64,000 nt of DNA from Spongorhabdus nitratireducens (GTDB lineage Bacteria > Pseudomonadota > Gammaproteobacteria > Pseudomonadales > Endozoicomonadaceae). The stretch spans positions 186,001-250,000 of the forward strand of contig CANDOC010000003.1 in the NCBI GenBank assembly GCA_947387575.1. Direction: 5' to 3'. The notes under the pieces are model-generated. The model made no database searches and was not told the origin of the DNA. It saw only the letters and a list, made by a program, of their open reading frames with translations. The translations under genes were made by a program, and so were the position numbers. How positions within the stretch are numbered: position 1 is the first letter of the stretch; each line of letters begins with the position of its first letter. This document shows, piece by piece, positions 56,240 through 64,000 of the stretch.

Positions 56240-57277
56240 TTATTCCTCACCTACTTGACGCATACCACCACAAACAAGCATGGCAGCAAGGTAATGAATC
56301 TTGTTCATGATATCTGTATCAATCTTTTTGCCGCTGTTGATTAACTCTGTCAGCTCATCAGCTTGACTCATTATTGAATAAACATCGTATCCCGTGCTTG
56401 GATGACGATGTGCTGTTGCATTATTTCGATCAGAGCCGAATGCTGAAACGCGAAGCCAGTCATCTGCACCATCTCGCCAGTTATCAATAGCATGAACTGC
56501 GGCACCAATTTTATGAGAGGTAAATATGAGTTGCTCTACTTCCCCAAGACAGTATTTGGCATAGATACGGCTTCTCTCTTTTTCAGAGTGAGACGTAAAA
56601 GTCTGGCTGGGAAATATTTCTGCCATTGGACGAAATTTCAGCTTGGCTTCAACCACAATATCCCAATAGTGCTGCTCTTCTGTTAGTGCAAGGGCGAGCC
56701 TGTCAATCAATTTTTGGTACTGCTCCTCGAAGCCAGACATATCACCAGTCCAGCGCCTTCTTTGAACATCAGCAACTGAATATATACAGTCATCATCTTG
56801 GTTCGTTAAGCTGACTTCTGTGCTTTTTGTCCTCTGATTCATCCAGAGCCAACGTCCCATGAAAATATTGAGCAAATATCGCCTAGCAAGCTCGTTGTAG
56901 ACACCAATGCTTTTGCAAGTAGCAGCAAACTCCTGAAGAACCCTGCGTACATCAGGGTTACTGCATGAATGAAACTCTTGAGTGTAAGCACATACCTGAA
57001 GTGAAAACCTAACAATCACATGCTCGGCTTCTGGAGGTAAAAAGCACTCATCAATTGTTTGTGGGTTTCCGTAAGAGAGTTCCAAACATGATAAATCATT
57101 TTTTATTTCACCATTTTTTTTATATGCTTTGGAATAACCATCTCTGAGCCCGAGAGTCGTTCTGGTGCAGCACTCTAGTGGGATCTCTTCTTTTGTATTC
57201 TTATGAGTCCAATAAAAAAAGGCAGGGCTAAAAAAAAACGACCGAATTTGAGATAACTGCTTACATAGTTCAATCAT
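56240..57277 (-). CDS. cas7: Cas7/Csy3-type Cascade backbone protein, I-F3
   Basis: About 345 residues, similar to known I-F3 Cas7, six copies of which coat the guide. Typical features are the N-terminal FFYWTHKNTKEEIPLECCTR region and the WLWMNQRTKSTEVSLTNQDD segment. Further on are VVEAKLKFRPMAEIFPSQTF and HKIGAAVHAIDNWRDGADDW, then the tail HYLAAMLVCGGMRQ. The ATG at 57277 follows CAGG by eight bases and overlaps the cas8-cas5 stop region by 8 bases; a GTG three codons earlier is also possible. Confidence 0.9.
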   Translation of the reverse strand: MIELCKQLSQIRSFFFSPAFFYWTHKNTKEEIPLECCTRTTLGLRDGYSKAYKKNGEIKNDLSCLELSYGNPQTIDECFLPPEAEHVIVRFSLQVCAYTQEFHSCSNPDVRRVLQEFAATCKSIGVYNELARRYLLNIFMGRWLWMNQRTKSTEVSLTNQDDDCIYSVADVQRRRWTGDMSGFEEQYQKLIDRLALALTEEQHYWDIVVEAKLKFRPMAEIFPSQTFTSHSEKERSRIYAKYCLGEVEQLIFTSHKIGAAVHAIDNWRDGADDWLRVSAFGSDRNNATAHRHPSTGYDVYSIMSQADELTELINSGKKIDTDIMNKIHYLAAMLVCGGMRQVGEE

Positions 57278-59303
57278 GGCTGACACCTGAGCAAATCTCT
57301 ATTGCAAACTCTGATATATGTATATTCCAAAAAATTTGTTTTCTGATTTCAGAAAAAGTGAGTACAGATGCAGGTGTATTTAATTCAACAAGACAATGTA
57401 TGTGCTCACCATAAGCATGAAGATCTGCAATTGCGCCTTCTCGGTGACATAAGCCTCCGAGAAATCTAAACCCACTGTTTACTGGGAGCACTGATAATTT
57501 TTTTAAAATATCATGCAAGTCATTAAGATTCTGATTTCTTAGGCCCGAACCGACACCTCCGATAAACCTTGTAAAGCTTGGAAGCAGACGTAATCCATTA
57601 AAAAATTCTTCACTACTCCGGTATACATTACAGCGCCGAAACAACAATAATTTCTGATAAGTTCCCAGGATGGGATATGACAATACACCGCCTGCAAATC
57701 GCCTGGGGATACATCTGTATAAGTTGCGAATACTACAATCGAAATTTTCGCTCCTCTTATCCAGCCGGACAACCAAGTCGAACTCAATATCGCAGTGTTG
57801 GCTATCGATGACCGTGTCATTCCTTACGATTTGATTTTTACTGGTTTGTTTTGCTAGCGGATGCCCTAACCTTCGGGCAAAGCGGCGAAGCACTATAGCA
57901 AACGCTTTTTGTTCTATTACCCCTAGTTTCAATAAAAATGCATCAACAAGGCCTGCAAAAGCAGTCAGGCTGGGAAGACCAATCAAATAAGGAGATGCTT
58001 GGCAATTGGCACCATACGCAAGCAATCGCTCAAAATGTATATAGATATAGTTTTCCGTTGGTTTGCCGGTATTTTTCCCACTGAAAAATGATCTAATACC
58101 GTTAGTAATAGCTTTCAGCAAGACTGGTTGATAAGCTAAATCCTGACTGAAGTTGCTTCTTTCTAGAAGCTCGTGAATCTGCCGAGTGAAGTGGCTGGAT
58201 ACTTGTTCATGATCAAAATCTCCAGTGATCACACCTTTTTCAATGCTCCCATGGATTTCTCTCGATAGCTTTGGATATTGAGATAGCGATCTAGATCTAA
58301 GCAGTAAAATATCAGCAAAAAGCTCCCTAAAAAGCTTCTGCAAGCAACGCTTTCTTTCCTCTCTTCTCTTTTTTAATGCCTGATAGGTTGAGAAGCATTT
58401 ATTTTCTCTGAGTATGTCAAAAAGAAGGTTGATTGCCTGCTTGTTGAACAATGCTGATTCATTGAGTAAATGGTGTCTATAGCGCCATTGTCTGATTAGG
58501 TCATCTGTTGATCGATCCTGATTCCCAAGCCTAGGTGGATAATTCAAACACCGAACTCTTCCAGCGCATGCACTTACAAATGATCCTAACGCAGAGGGTC
58601 GATTATGAAAAACAGTTGCCCCATAAATCTCAGGCTCTTTAGTCAACTTATGAATAAGCTGTTGTGTTCCTGTGCTAACAACGGGAGTTACAGCAATAGG
58701 TTGGCCATCCTCCACTAAAAAGCGCACCTGCTTACAGTGTTGATGAACAGAATCAGGCAACCTGACTTTTAGTGCTTCTGAACACCTTTTCTGAAATACA
58801 GGAATACAGCCCTCTGGTAAGCCTAATTCTAATAGCTGATCCACAAGGCTGTAGTCATCCTCATAATAAAAGGCAAACTGTTCAGCCAGGCTGGTCACAC
58901 TTCCTCTCCAGAAAAACTCTGTTATCAGAAACTGACATTTATTAATTTGCTTTGCGTCTTTGGCATAGCCAAGAATTTTGGTTTTCCTGAGTCGCAAGGG
59001 TTGTTCATAGTAGAAAATGCACCCGTCAGCTTTGCTGTAGGGATATTTCAAGTTATGAGTGTGTATCCACTGGGTAACCTTCAGGAGGTCATTTCGCCAA
59101 GACTCATCTTTGAGTAACCCCAAAGAGGACTTATCAAAAAACTTCTTATTGCCCCTGATCGTCCGATTGACCAGAAAAAGCAGTGTTTCACGTTCTCGCT
59201 TGTCAATCACGACAGGATCAGCAAGAGCAGAGAACGCCTTTTTCAAGGTATCATCCAGTTTTTTACTTTCAGTCTCCTTTATCAGTTCATCCAACACGAT
59301 CAT
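57270..59303 (-). CDS. cas8/5: Cas8f-Cas5f fusion protein (Csy1-Csy2 fused), I-F3
   Basis: About 677 residues, as expected for the fused large and Cas5 subunits of I-F3 Cascade. It recognises the PAM and the 5' handle and caps one end of the complex. The fold is divergent, and I identify it by size, position between tniQ and cas7, and general resemblance. Fragments such as YPPRLGNQDRSTDDLIRQWR and the C-terminal RFLGGLCHREGAIADLHAYG fit the family. The ATG at 59303 has AAGG eight bases upstream; the frame can be extended to a GTG at 59312. Confidence 0.88.
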   Translation of the reverse strand: MIVLDELIKETESKKLDDTLKKAFSALADPVVIDKRERETLLFLVNRTIRGNKKFFDKSSLGLLKDESWRNDLLKVTQWIHTHNLKYPYSKADGCIFYYEQPLRLRKTKILGYAKDAKQINKCQFLITEFFWRGSVTSLAEQFAFYYEDDYSLVDQLLELGLPEGCIPVFQKRCSEALKVRLPDSVHQHCKQVRFLVEDGQPIAVTPVVSTGTQQLIHKLTKEPEIYGATVFHNRPSALGSFVSACAGRVRCLNYPPRLGNQDRSTDDLIRQWRYRHHLLNESALFNKQAINLLFDILRENKCFSTYQALKKRREERKRCLQKLFRELFADILLLRSRSLSQYPKLSREIHGSIEKGVITGDFDHEQVSSHFTRQIHELLERSNFSQDLAYQPVLLKAITNGIRSFFSGKNTGKPTENYIYIHFERLLAYGANCQASPYLIGLPSLTAFAGLVDAFLLKLGVIEQKAFAIVLRRFARRLGHPLAKQTSKNQIVRNDTVIDSQHCDIEFDLVVRLDKRSENFDCSIRNLYRCIPRRFAGGVLSYPILGTYQKLLLFRRCNVYRSSEEFFNGLRLLPSFTRFIGGVGSGLRNQNLNDLHDILKKLSVLPVNSGFRFLGGLCHREGAIADLHAYGEHIHCLVELNTPASVLTFSEIRKQIFWNIHISEFAIEICSGVSHD

Positions 59304-59305
59304 GG

Positions 59306-60541
59306 CTACCACCTTGGCAGGTAAATATGACGATTAGAAAGCCGTGACTGGAACCGCATTAACCAGACGTTAAAAGTAGTTTTCAATGGAAAAAGCGGAC
59401 GCTTTGGATCAAATACAGCAGTGTTTTTAATTCTTTTGGCTGCAGGCAGTATTCCTTCATCCAGCAGCCTTGCTACTTGTTCATCATAGGTATCGAGTAA
59501 AGCGGCGGCTTCATATCCATTCAGCAGACTGTAGCCAATTTCTGACAATTCGCTCTCAGAGTGCATACACGCGTCCAGATAGGCAAAAATAGCTTTGAGT
59601 ATTGGGTTTGAGTTGAAATCTTTGTTTGGCAAACACCGGCTTACTATCAGGATGCGACCAAAGATTGAATTGAATGGTGTTTCTGAAAAACGACGATCCG
59701 AAAGCATAATGGCTGTTTCAATTTTTTCCTTCAGCAGCGCGTTAAGGCTTTGAGGCCACTGATCAAAAAAGGCTATACAGTCAGGCAAGGTGTCATCAGA
59801 AATACTTCTCTGGTTTCCACGCTCTGCGGCATAAGAGTAGAACCACAGAATAGCTCCAAAGAGCTGATGAATGTCATCAAGATTGAAGAGGAGATTGCCG
59901 GAATGAGCATGATCAGTTTTTTCTTCCTGAACCTTATCAGCAAGCTGCCAGAGAAACTCAGGAGCCTCTTTTGAAGGCATAGTTTCATATACCTTTCCAC
60001 ATGAACAGCCCTTTAGATTGCCCGTGCGCATGTAATTGAGCTCCTGCAAGCAATCCGGGCATTGCTCAACAAGCATGCATTTGTGTTTATGACAGGCTCT
60101 TACAAGATGCAGATGCCAGTAAAAAGGTACATAAGGTTTCTCGTGTTCTTCAAAGCATTTTGGGCAAACAGGAATGCTGCCCTTACGAACGAAGGAACGA
60201 GGAATGTCCAGACCTTGCCAATACAGCGAATGGTGTTGAGATGCATATCTTGTTTTTGATCTGAAAACGGCCAGCTCCAAAACTGGCAAGCGTCCCTTGC
60301 ACATTTTTTCTGCCAAAAGTTCAAGGCACTCAACCCGGAGAGAAGATGAAACTCTGGCATGACAGACATTGAGCTGCCATAAATTACCGGGCAGCGCTCC
60401 AGATAATTTCTGATCTACTTCATCAAGAATGATATGAAATCGTTCAATAAGCTGCTTTGGGGTGTACCCATATAAATCAGCCAACCGGATGAAGTAACTT
60501 TCCAGAGATTCAGCAGGCAAAGGGTCTGGACGCAGCAACAT
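59306..60541 (-). CDS. tniQ: TniQ-family transposition protein (TnsD-like)
   Basis: Adapter that joins the guide-bound Cascade to the TnsC/TnsAB transposase in I-F3 elements. It is 411 residues, close to the size of the Vibrio protein. The N terminus PDPLPAESLESYFIRLADLYGY is the TniQ signature. Zinc-binding clusters follow at about residues 126-185: CPKCFEEH, HLVRACHKHKC, CPDC and CSCG. It starts 9 bases after the OrfA-like gene, with no good ribosome site, so translation may be coupled to that gene. Confidence 0.93.
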   Translation of the reverse strand: MLLRPDPLPAESLESYFIRLADLYGYTPKQLIERFHIILDEVDQKLSGALPGNLWQLNVCHARVSSSLRVECLELLAEKMCKGRLPVLELAVFRSKTRYASQHHSLYWQGLDIPRSFVRKGSIPVCPKCFEEHEKPYVPFYWHLHLVRACHKHKCMLVEQCPDCLQELNYMRTGNLKGCSCGKVYETMPSKEAPEFLWQLADKVQEEKTDHAHSGNLLFNLDDIHQLFGAILWFYSYAAERGNQRSISDDTLPDCIAFFDQWPQSLNALLKEKIETAIMLSDRRFSETPFNSIFGRILIVSRCLPNKDFNSNPILKAIFAYLDACMHSESELSEIGYSLLNGYEAAALLDTYDEQVARLLDEGILPAAKRIKNTAVFDPKRPLFPLKTTFNVWLMRFQSRLSNRHIYLPRW

Positions 60542-60550
60542 ACTCAGGAG

Positions 60551-60904
60551 CTACTGGCCCGGTTGATATTCCGTCTGCATTTCGGCATAGACAGAGATCC
60601 ACAACGAACTGAGATGTACAAGTTCCTTCAGATACCTGTTTTCTTGTAGTAGTCGCTCTTTATCGAAATCTTTCTGAACTGCACATTTTTTCCTCCGAGG
60701 TGAGCTCTGCTGTTTTCTAGTTTGAGAACTACCAGATAAACCTGCCGAAGATGTAACCGTTGCTTTGGTAGCAGAGGTAAACCATCGGCGGACTTTATGA
60801 TGCTCAACCAGAAGTTCCTCCGCTACCTCCTCCGTGCTTTTTCCCGCCATCACCATGGACACTGCACGTTCACGAAATTCTCGAGTGGTGCTTTTTCTGG
60901 TCAT
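60551..60904 (-). CDS. IS3 OrfA-like HTH/leucine-zipper protein upstream of tniQ
   Basis: The 117-residue protein has an HTH like that of IS3-family OrfA (REFRERAVSMVMAGKSTEEVAEELL...VRRWF) and a short zipper (KERLLQENRYLKELVHL). A Ser-rich linker lies between. No OrfB or DDE domain follows; tniQ begins 9 bases downstream instead. A strong AGGAG site nine bases before the ATG supports real expression. It could be an IS remnant or a DNA-binding protein adopted by the CAST. Confidence 0.75.
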   Translation of the reverse strand: MTRKSTTREFRERAVSMVMAGKSTEEVAEELLVEHHKVRRWFTSATKATVTSSAGLSGSSQTRKQQSSPRRKKCAVQKDFDKERLLQENRYLKELVHLSSLWISVYAEMQTEYQPGQ

Positions 60905-60964
60905 TTACAGCAACTCCTGCCGAGGCATAGCTACGGACTTAGCCCAACAACTTACAAAACTCCA

Positions 60965-60970
60965 ATTATA
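60965..60970 (-). promoter_or_regulatory. Candidate -10 box for the OrfA-like/tniQ/cas operon
   Basis: A perfect TATAAT on the minus strand lies 60 bases upstream of the OrfA-like start codon. No convincing -35 is found 17 bases further upstream. The box is inside the 120-base gap shared with the divergent xre gene. Confidence 0.35.
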
Positions 60971-61024
60971 GACGGTGGTAGAGATAGCGTGATGGAAATC
61001 AGTATTTTTCTGTTCACAGGAAGG

Positions 61025-61249
61025 ATGCTGGCTTTGGCTACAGTACAGAAAGAGTTTGGAAACCGTTTACGAGAAATCAGGCAGGAGCAGTGCTTAACTC
61101 AGGAAGAGTTGGCCCACAGAGCGGGGTTAAATCGTACCTACATTGGTGACATTGAACGTGGGGAGAAGAACATCACCTTGGCCAGCATGGAAAAACTGGC
61201 CAAGGCTTTGGGTATAAAGCTCAGGGATTTTTTTGACTGGGAATGGTAG
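61025..61249 (+). CDS. Xre-family transcriptional regulator
   Basis: A small HTH_3/Xre regulator of about 74 residues, almost all of it the HTH: FGNRLREIRQEQCLTQEELAHRAGLNRTYIGDIERGEKNITLASMEKLAKALGI, here given in parts: LREIRQEQCLTQEELAHRAG, then LNRTYIGDIERGEKN. It is divergent from the tniQ-cas operon. Known I-F3 elements carry an Xre protein controlling the homing guide and the operon. The start is uncertain: ATG 61025 touches an AGGAAGG, TTG 61034 has it at good spacing, and ATG 60992 is also possible. Confidence 0.85.
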   Translation: MLALATVQKEFGNRLREIRQEQCLTQEELAHRAGLNRTYIGDIERGEKNITLASMEKLAKALGIKLRDFFDWEW

Positions 61250-61497
61250 TTACTATATTGACTGACACCATCCGCCCAAATCATACGAAACCTGTCATAT
61301 ACCTCCACATCTAATCCAATTGATTACCGCGATCTCGTGATACGAGAAAAAGTAAAGAAATTACCATAAAGCTCCGGACTTCCAACTCAAGATATTCGGG
61401 GCTTTTTAGTCAGCTTTATTAGGTAAGCACCAAGTTTTCATAATCACTCTTGTGTACCACCAAAAAATACACCATATCAGTGCTTCTGAACTTCTTA
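61250..61497. other. Gap between xre and viaA with dyads
   Basis: The gap is AT-rich, with no gene seen. A perfect 15-base dyad TCTCGT-GAT-ACGAGA is at 61333-61347. A possible plus-strand terminator lies at about 61367-61406, with AAGCTCCG pairing to CGGGGCTT followed by T. It lies at the 3' ends of both neighbouring genes. Confidence 0.45.
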
Positions 61498-62961
61498 TTA
61501 CTCATATTCTAATAAATCATTCTGAATTTTAATTAATTCCCGAATACTTGAGCTATATGGATCATAAATCCATTCACGGTCAAAATGACTTTTCAGCCTA
61601 TTAGACATGAACTCATCACCAATACATAGAGAATAAAAACGATTCCCTCTTTCTCTTTGTAGCTCAATTGATTTCAGCATATCAGTAGGCAAAGACCCCA
61701 TAACGAAATCAGAGATGATTAACATATCTGCATTCTTATATGCTTCGCCCTGCATGACAGATAAACCGTGCCGGATTGCTGGAGCTACATCAGTTCCACC
61801 ATAAAACGATTTCTGGAGGAATGAGATCAATGTACCTAAGCTGTAGCCACCAGATAAATCCAGTGTTTCTATGCCTGTTGAAAAGTTAATGAGATAACAA
61901 TCCCTCTCCTGCTCTTTTGCGGTTGTCGCCAGATAGAGTGTTACTGCCTTAGCTATAGTTTCAGGGGAGCCGTGCATAGAGCCACTAGTATCAACACAAA
62001 TAACTATAGGCCCCATTTTTTCTTTCTCTGTGACAGGCTTCATTTCCTCAATTTCAGTCTCTGTACTCCCCCTTTGAACTCCTTCCAAGTCGAAACACAT
62101 TAGACGTGACTCTACATACTTCAGGTCGAATAAAATTGCTGTCTCAGGATCTGAAAGAAGGGCCAGCTCTGAAGGTAAAGCATGCTCTATTTCTTTACCG
62201 AGTTTTATGCCTGTTATTTCCTCTTTTGAGTTTATATCAGGGAAGGTGCTTGGAATAGAGACCACAGTTTTAGCAGCTTCAAGTTTCTCAGAGAGACTCA
62301 TGAGTCTCATCTTTCCCAAAAGCTCGCACAAGTTTTTTACGCCCTGGTCTGTAGAGAGATAATCAGCCCACCTTTTTAGCTGGTCTATATCTGATAACGA
62401 TATGCTTCCTTTGGAAAAATCCAGAAAGAAACCAGGCTCCAATCCGAGTGACTCAATATACTTCAATATATCACTAAGTTTTTCCAGCCAGTCTTTGAGT
62501 TGCTCTAAGTACCTTCTCCTAAACTGACTAGCTGTTTCAATCTCCCATTCAGCTCTTTTTTTGCTAAGTTGCTTACGCCATTCCCTTTGCAGAAGTTGCC
62601 GAAATTCTCCATAGCAGTGCCCCTGTCGTAGTTGAAGATCTAATATTTTTTCATCCCAGAACACTCTATCTCTTGGCAGTTTTGCAGAACAAAGAAAACC
62701 ATCAAAGTGCTCAAGATCACCTTCAATGCTTTCTATACTAGTATCATCTGAAGCTAAGCTATATTCTGCTTTCTTGCAGAGCTCTTCATTCTCAAGAAAT
62801 GGAAAATCTGATGAAAGAATTGATAGCAGATCACTCTCCCAACCGTTCAGCTGAGAGAGTACGTTATCTTCGAGTATTGGATAATCTCTCAGAGTTTTCG
62901 AATACTCTTCTTTGAGATCATCTTGCAAAACAGACAAGTGGTTATTCACATCAGATCTCAC
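61498..62961 (-). CDS. viaA: VWA-domain protein ViaA
   Basis: 487 residues, near the length of E. coli ViaA. The long helical N-terminal region is followed by a C-terminal VWA domain with the MIDAS residues: CVDTSGSMHGSP, the Thr in YGGTDVAPA and the Asp in IISDFVMG. ViaA works with the MoxR ATPase RavA, linked in E. coli to respiratory complexes and aminoglycoside entry. The GTG start overlaps the ravA-like stop by four bases (GTGA). Its location next to a CAST suggests cargo. Confidence 0.87.
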   Translation of the reverse strand: MRSDVNNHLSVLQDDLKEEYSKTLRDYPILEDNVLSQLNGWESDLLSILSSDFPFLENEELCKKAEYSLASDDTSIESIEGDLEHFDGFLCSAKLPRDRVFWDEKILDLQLRQGHCYGEFRQLLQREWRKQLSKKRAEWEIETASQFRRRYLEQLKDWLEKLSDILKYIESLGLEPGFFLDFSKGSISLSDIDQLKRWADYLSTDQGVKNLCELLGKMRLMSLSEKLEAAKTVVSIPSTFPDINSKEEITGIKLGKEIEHALPSELALLSDPETAILFDLKYVESRLMCFDLEGVQRGSTETEIEEMKPVTEKEKMGPIVICVDTSGSMHGSPETIAKAVTLYLATTAKEQERDCYLINFSTGIETLDLSGGYSLGTLISFLQKSFYGGTDVAPAIRHGLSVMQGEAYKNADMLIISDFVMGSLPTDMLKSIELQRERGNRFYSLCIGDEFMSNRLKSHFDREWIYDPYSSSIRELIKIQNDLLEYE

Positions 62962-64000
62962 TTACATAGGGCAATCAAACGCTCACAATCAAAGAGCCTT
63001 AGATTAAGGTCATTAATCTGGTTATTTACCCCTTCTATAGAGATGCTCATCACATTATATGGAACAAAGGGTGTCTTTAATTCTTCCTCGTACGTTATTT
63101 GTTTATCCTTAACTAAATTCAGTGATTCTGATATGCCTTTCTCAAGGGCTATAGCATCTTCTTTCAATGATGATATCAGCCTTTTATTGACCTTATTTTT
63201 CTTTGAACCCTTAGTAAATAAAATCTCTGGCTTAAATGGTTCTGACTCATTCCAATAATTTATTTCCTCAGGATTATGGTCTTCTTGAGTTTCTATTGAG
63301 CACGATCCTTGCTTATCAAAATCACACCTTACCCAGCCAATTTCCTGACCTCGTTCATCAACAGGTGAAAATACCCCATCTTTTTTATGAAGAGCCTTCT
63401 TGATATAAAAAGTAACGGTTTTTGTACTCTTCCGGTACGGTTTATATTCAGCATTAACTTCGAAATACTCTTGCCCATCACCCAGAGTAATAGTTTTATA
63501 TACATCATCTGTATGATAGAGTTCTTCTTCAATCTCTTTTTCTAAACGCTCTTTTTCTACATCAAATTTTGACAAATCTAATAATGGGTCTATTCCACAC
63601 TCTCTTACCGCATTTTCGACGATACGGATAACAGCTTGACGATTCTCTTCTGACGTCCATAAGCAGTGACGAAGCAATAAAGCATCAGAGTGATTGGTTA
63701 CCCTACGACCGCAGAACATCGCTGATGCTTTCATTAGCAATGCAGCTTTTTGCCAGCGTCGGTCAGACACATAAACATCCAGCTCTTCACTTTTTTCAGC
63801 AAGGGCAATACGAATAAGCGATATGATGGTCAGACTTTCCTGAGATAGGGATACTTCCTCAATATTTTGCAGGTGATCAGCCCAATCCTCACTTGTGAAC
63901 TTTATCGCTTCAGGAATTGTAATATCTGCAAGTACAGGCTTGCTCTGCAGCAAGGCTTCAAACTTCTCTCGGCTTTGCATTGGAGGTACCATCATGCGAA
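62958..64000 (-). CDS. ravA: MoxR-type ATPase RavA, C-terminal part (5' end outside window)
   Basis: The frame is open to the window edge, and its first Met (63995) begins VPPMQSREKFEALL, the segment after the AAA+ core in RavA. The Walker motifs must lie past 64000. VYVSDRRWQKAALLMKASAMFCGRR and ALLLRHCLWTSEENRQ match the RavA helical region. The rest is the RavA-specific discontinuous domain. It is translationally coupled to viaA. I am confident of the family, but the N-terminal half is not visible. Confidence 0.8.
   Translation of the reverse strand, partial: RMMVPPMQSREKFEALLQSKPVLADITIPEAIKFTSEDWADHLQNIEEVSLSQESLTIISLIRIALAEKSEELDVYVSDRRWQKAALLMKASAMFCGRRVTNHSDALLLRHCLWTSEENRQAVIRIVENAVRECGIDPLLDLSKFDVEKERLEKEIEEELYHTDDVYKTITLGDGQEYFEVNAEYKPYRKSTKTVTFYIKKALHKKDGVFSPVDERGQEIGWVRCDFDKQGSCSIETQEDHNPEEINYWNESEPFKPEILFTKGSKKNKVNKRLISSLKEDAIALEKGISESLNLVKDKQITYEEELKTPFVPYNVMSISIEGVNNQINDLNLRLFDCERLIALCK

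Larger units (their letters stand above)
55172..64000. mobile_element. Type I-F3 CRISPR-associated Tn7-like transposon (CAST), right part
   Basis: The element starts with TGT at 55172, inside a LysR gene. It carries a CRISPR array and then, on the minus strand, cas6, cas7, a cas8-cas5 fusion and tniQ, the fixed gene order of I-F3 CASTs. Cas1 and Cas2-3 are absent from the visible part, so it cannot cut or acquire spacers by itself. tnsA, tnsB, tnsC and the left end should lie past 64000. How much of the OrfA-like, Xre, viaA and ravA genes belongs to it is inferred from the lack of any other boundary and the AT-richer composition. Confidence 0.85.

Overview
The window looks like chromosome from a marine, host-associated gammaproteobacterium, most likely close to Endozoicomonas (Oceanospirillales). 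This is inferred from the gene content: AmpD, SirB, DUF2835 and Dps, a large nitric oxide detoxification set, and two long proline-rich proteins that look like eukaryotic actin regulators. No rRNA or tRNA gene was recognised.

Positions 1-9.4 kb hold the end of an unknown gene, a GldG/ABC-2 export operon, and two adjacent minus-strand genes for proline-rich proteins. Each protein carries a WH2-like actin-binding motif followed by acidic, tryptophan-containing segments, the layout of WASP-type actin nucleation-promoting factors. From 9.6 to 34.5 kb the content is mostly housekeeping: a Lon-like protease, an autotransporter-type barrel, the AmmeMemoRadiSam trio, an ECF sigma/anti-sigma pair, Hpt, AmpD, an OmpA lipoprotein, an MBL hydrolase, a DAACS symporter, BioA, a tandem PTPS protein, a glutamine synthetase homologue, TrpS, MutM, ThiD and a 2HCT carrier. 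Two copies of a 262-bp structured repeat, MITE-like and flanked by TA, sit at 21.3 and 31.9 kb. Their stems differ by paired, compensatory changes.

From 34.6 to 47.4 kb is a nitric oxide region: norR, then norV-norW with a methyltransferase and a DUF1971 protein, then hemN, a quinol NO reductase and a second norR paralogue. Each NO reductase gene has its own sigma-54 promoter and its own set of upstream dyads. The flanks of the dyads differ between the two sets, so the two regulators probably recognise separate operators. From 47.5 to 54.9 kb are SirB, cytochrome b561, a two-component system, Dps, an SdiA-regulated-type protein, a GST, a DJ-1-type protein and a zinc-free oxidoreductase.

At 55,172 a LysR-family gene is cut after about 70 codons by the right end of a Tn7-like transposon. 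Inside are a three-repeat CRISPR array with an atypical last repeat and, on the minus strand, cas6, cas7, a cas8-cas5 fusion and tniQ. This is a type I-F3 CRISPR-associated transposon (CAST). Upstream of tniQ in the same operon is a gene for an IS3 OrfA-like DNA-binding protein with no OrfB partner. A divergent Xre regulator follows, then viaA and the 3' part of ravA, which may be cargo. The tnsABC genes and the left end are not in the window. There is no Cas1 or Cas2-3 in the visible part, so the system would guide transposition rather than cut DNA.
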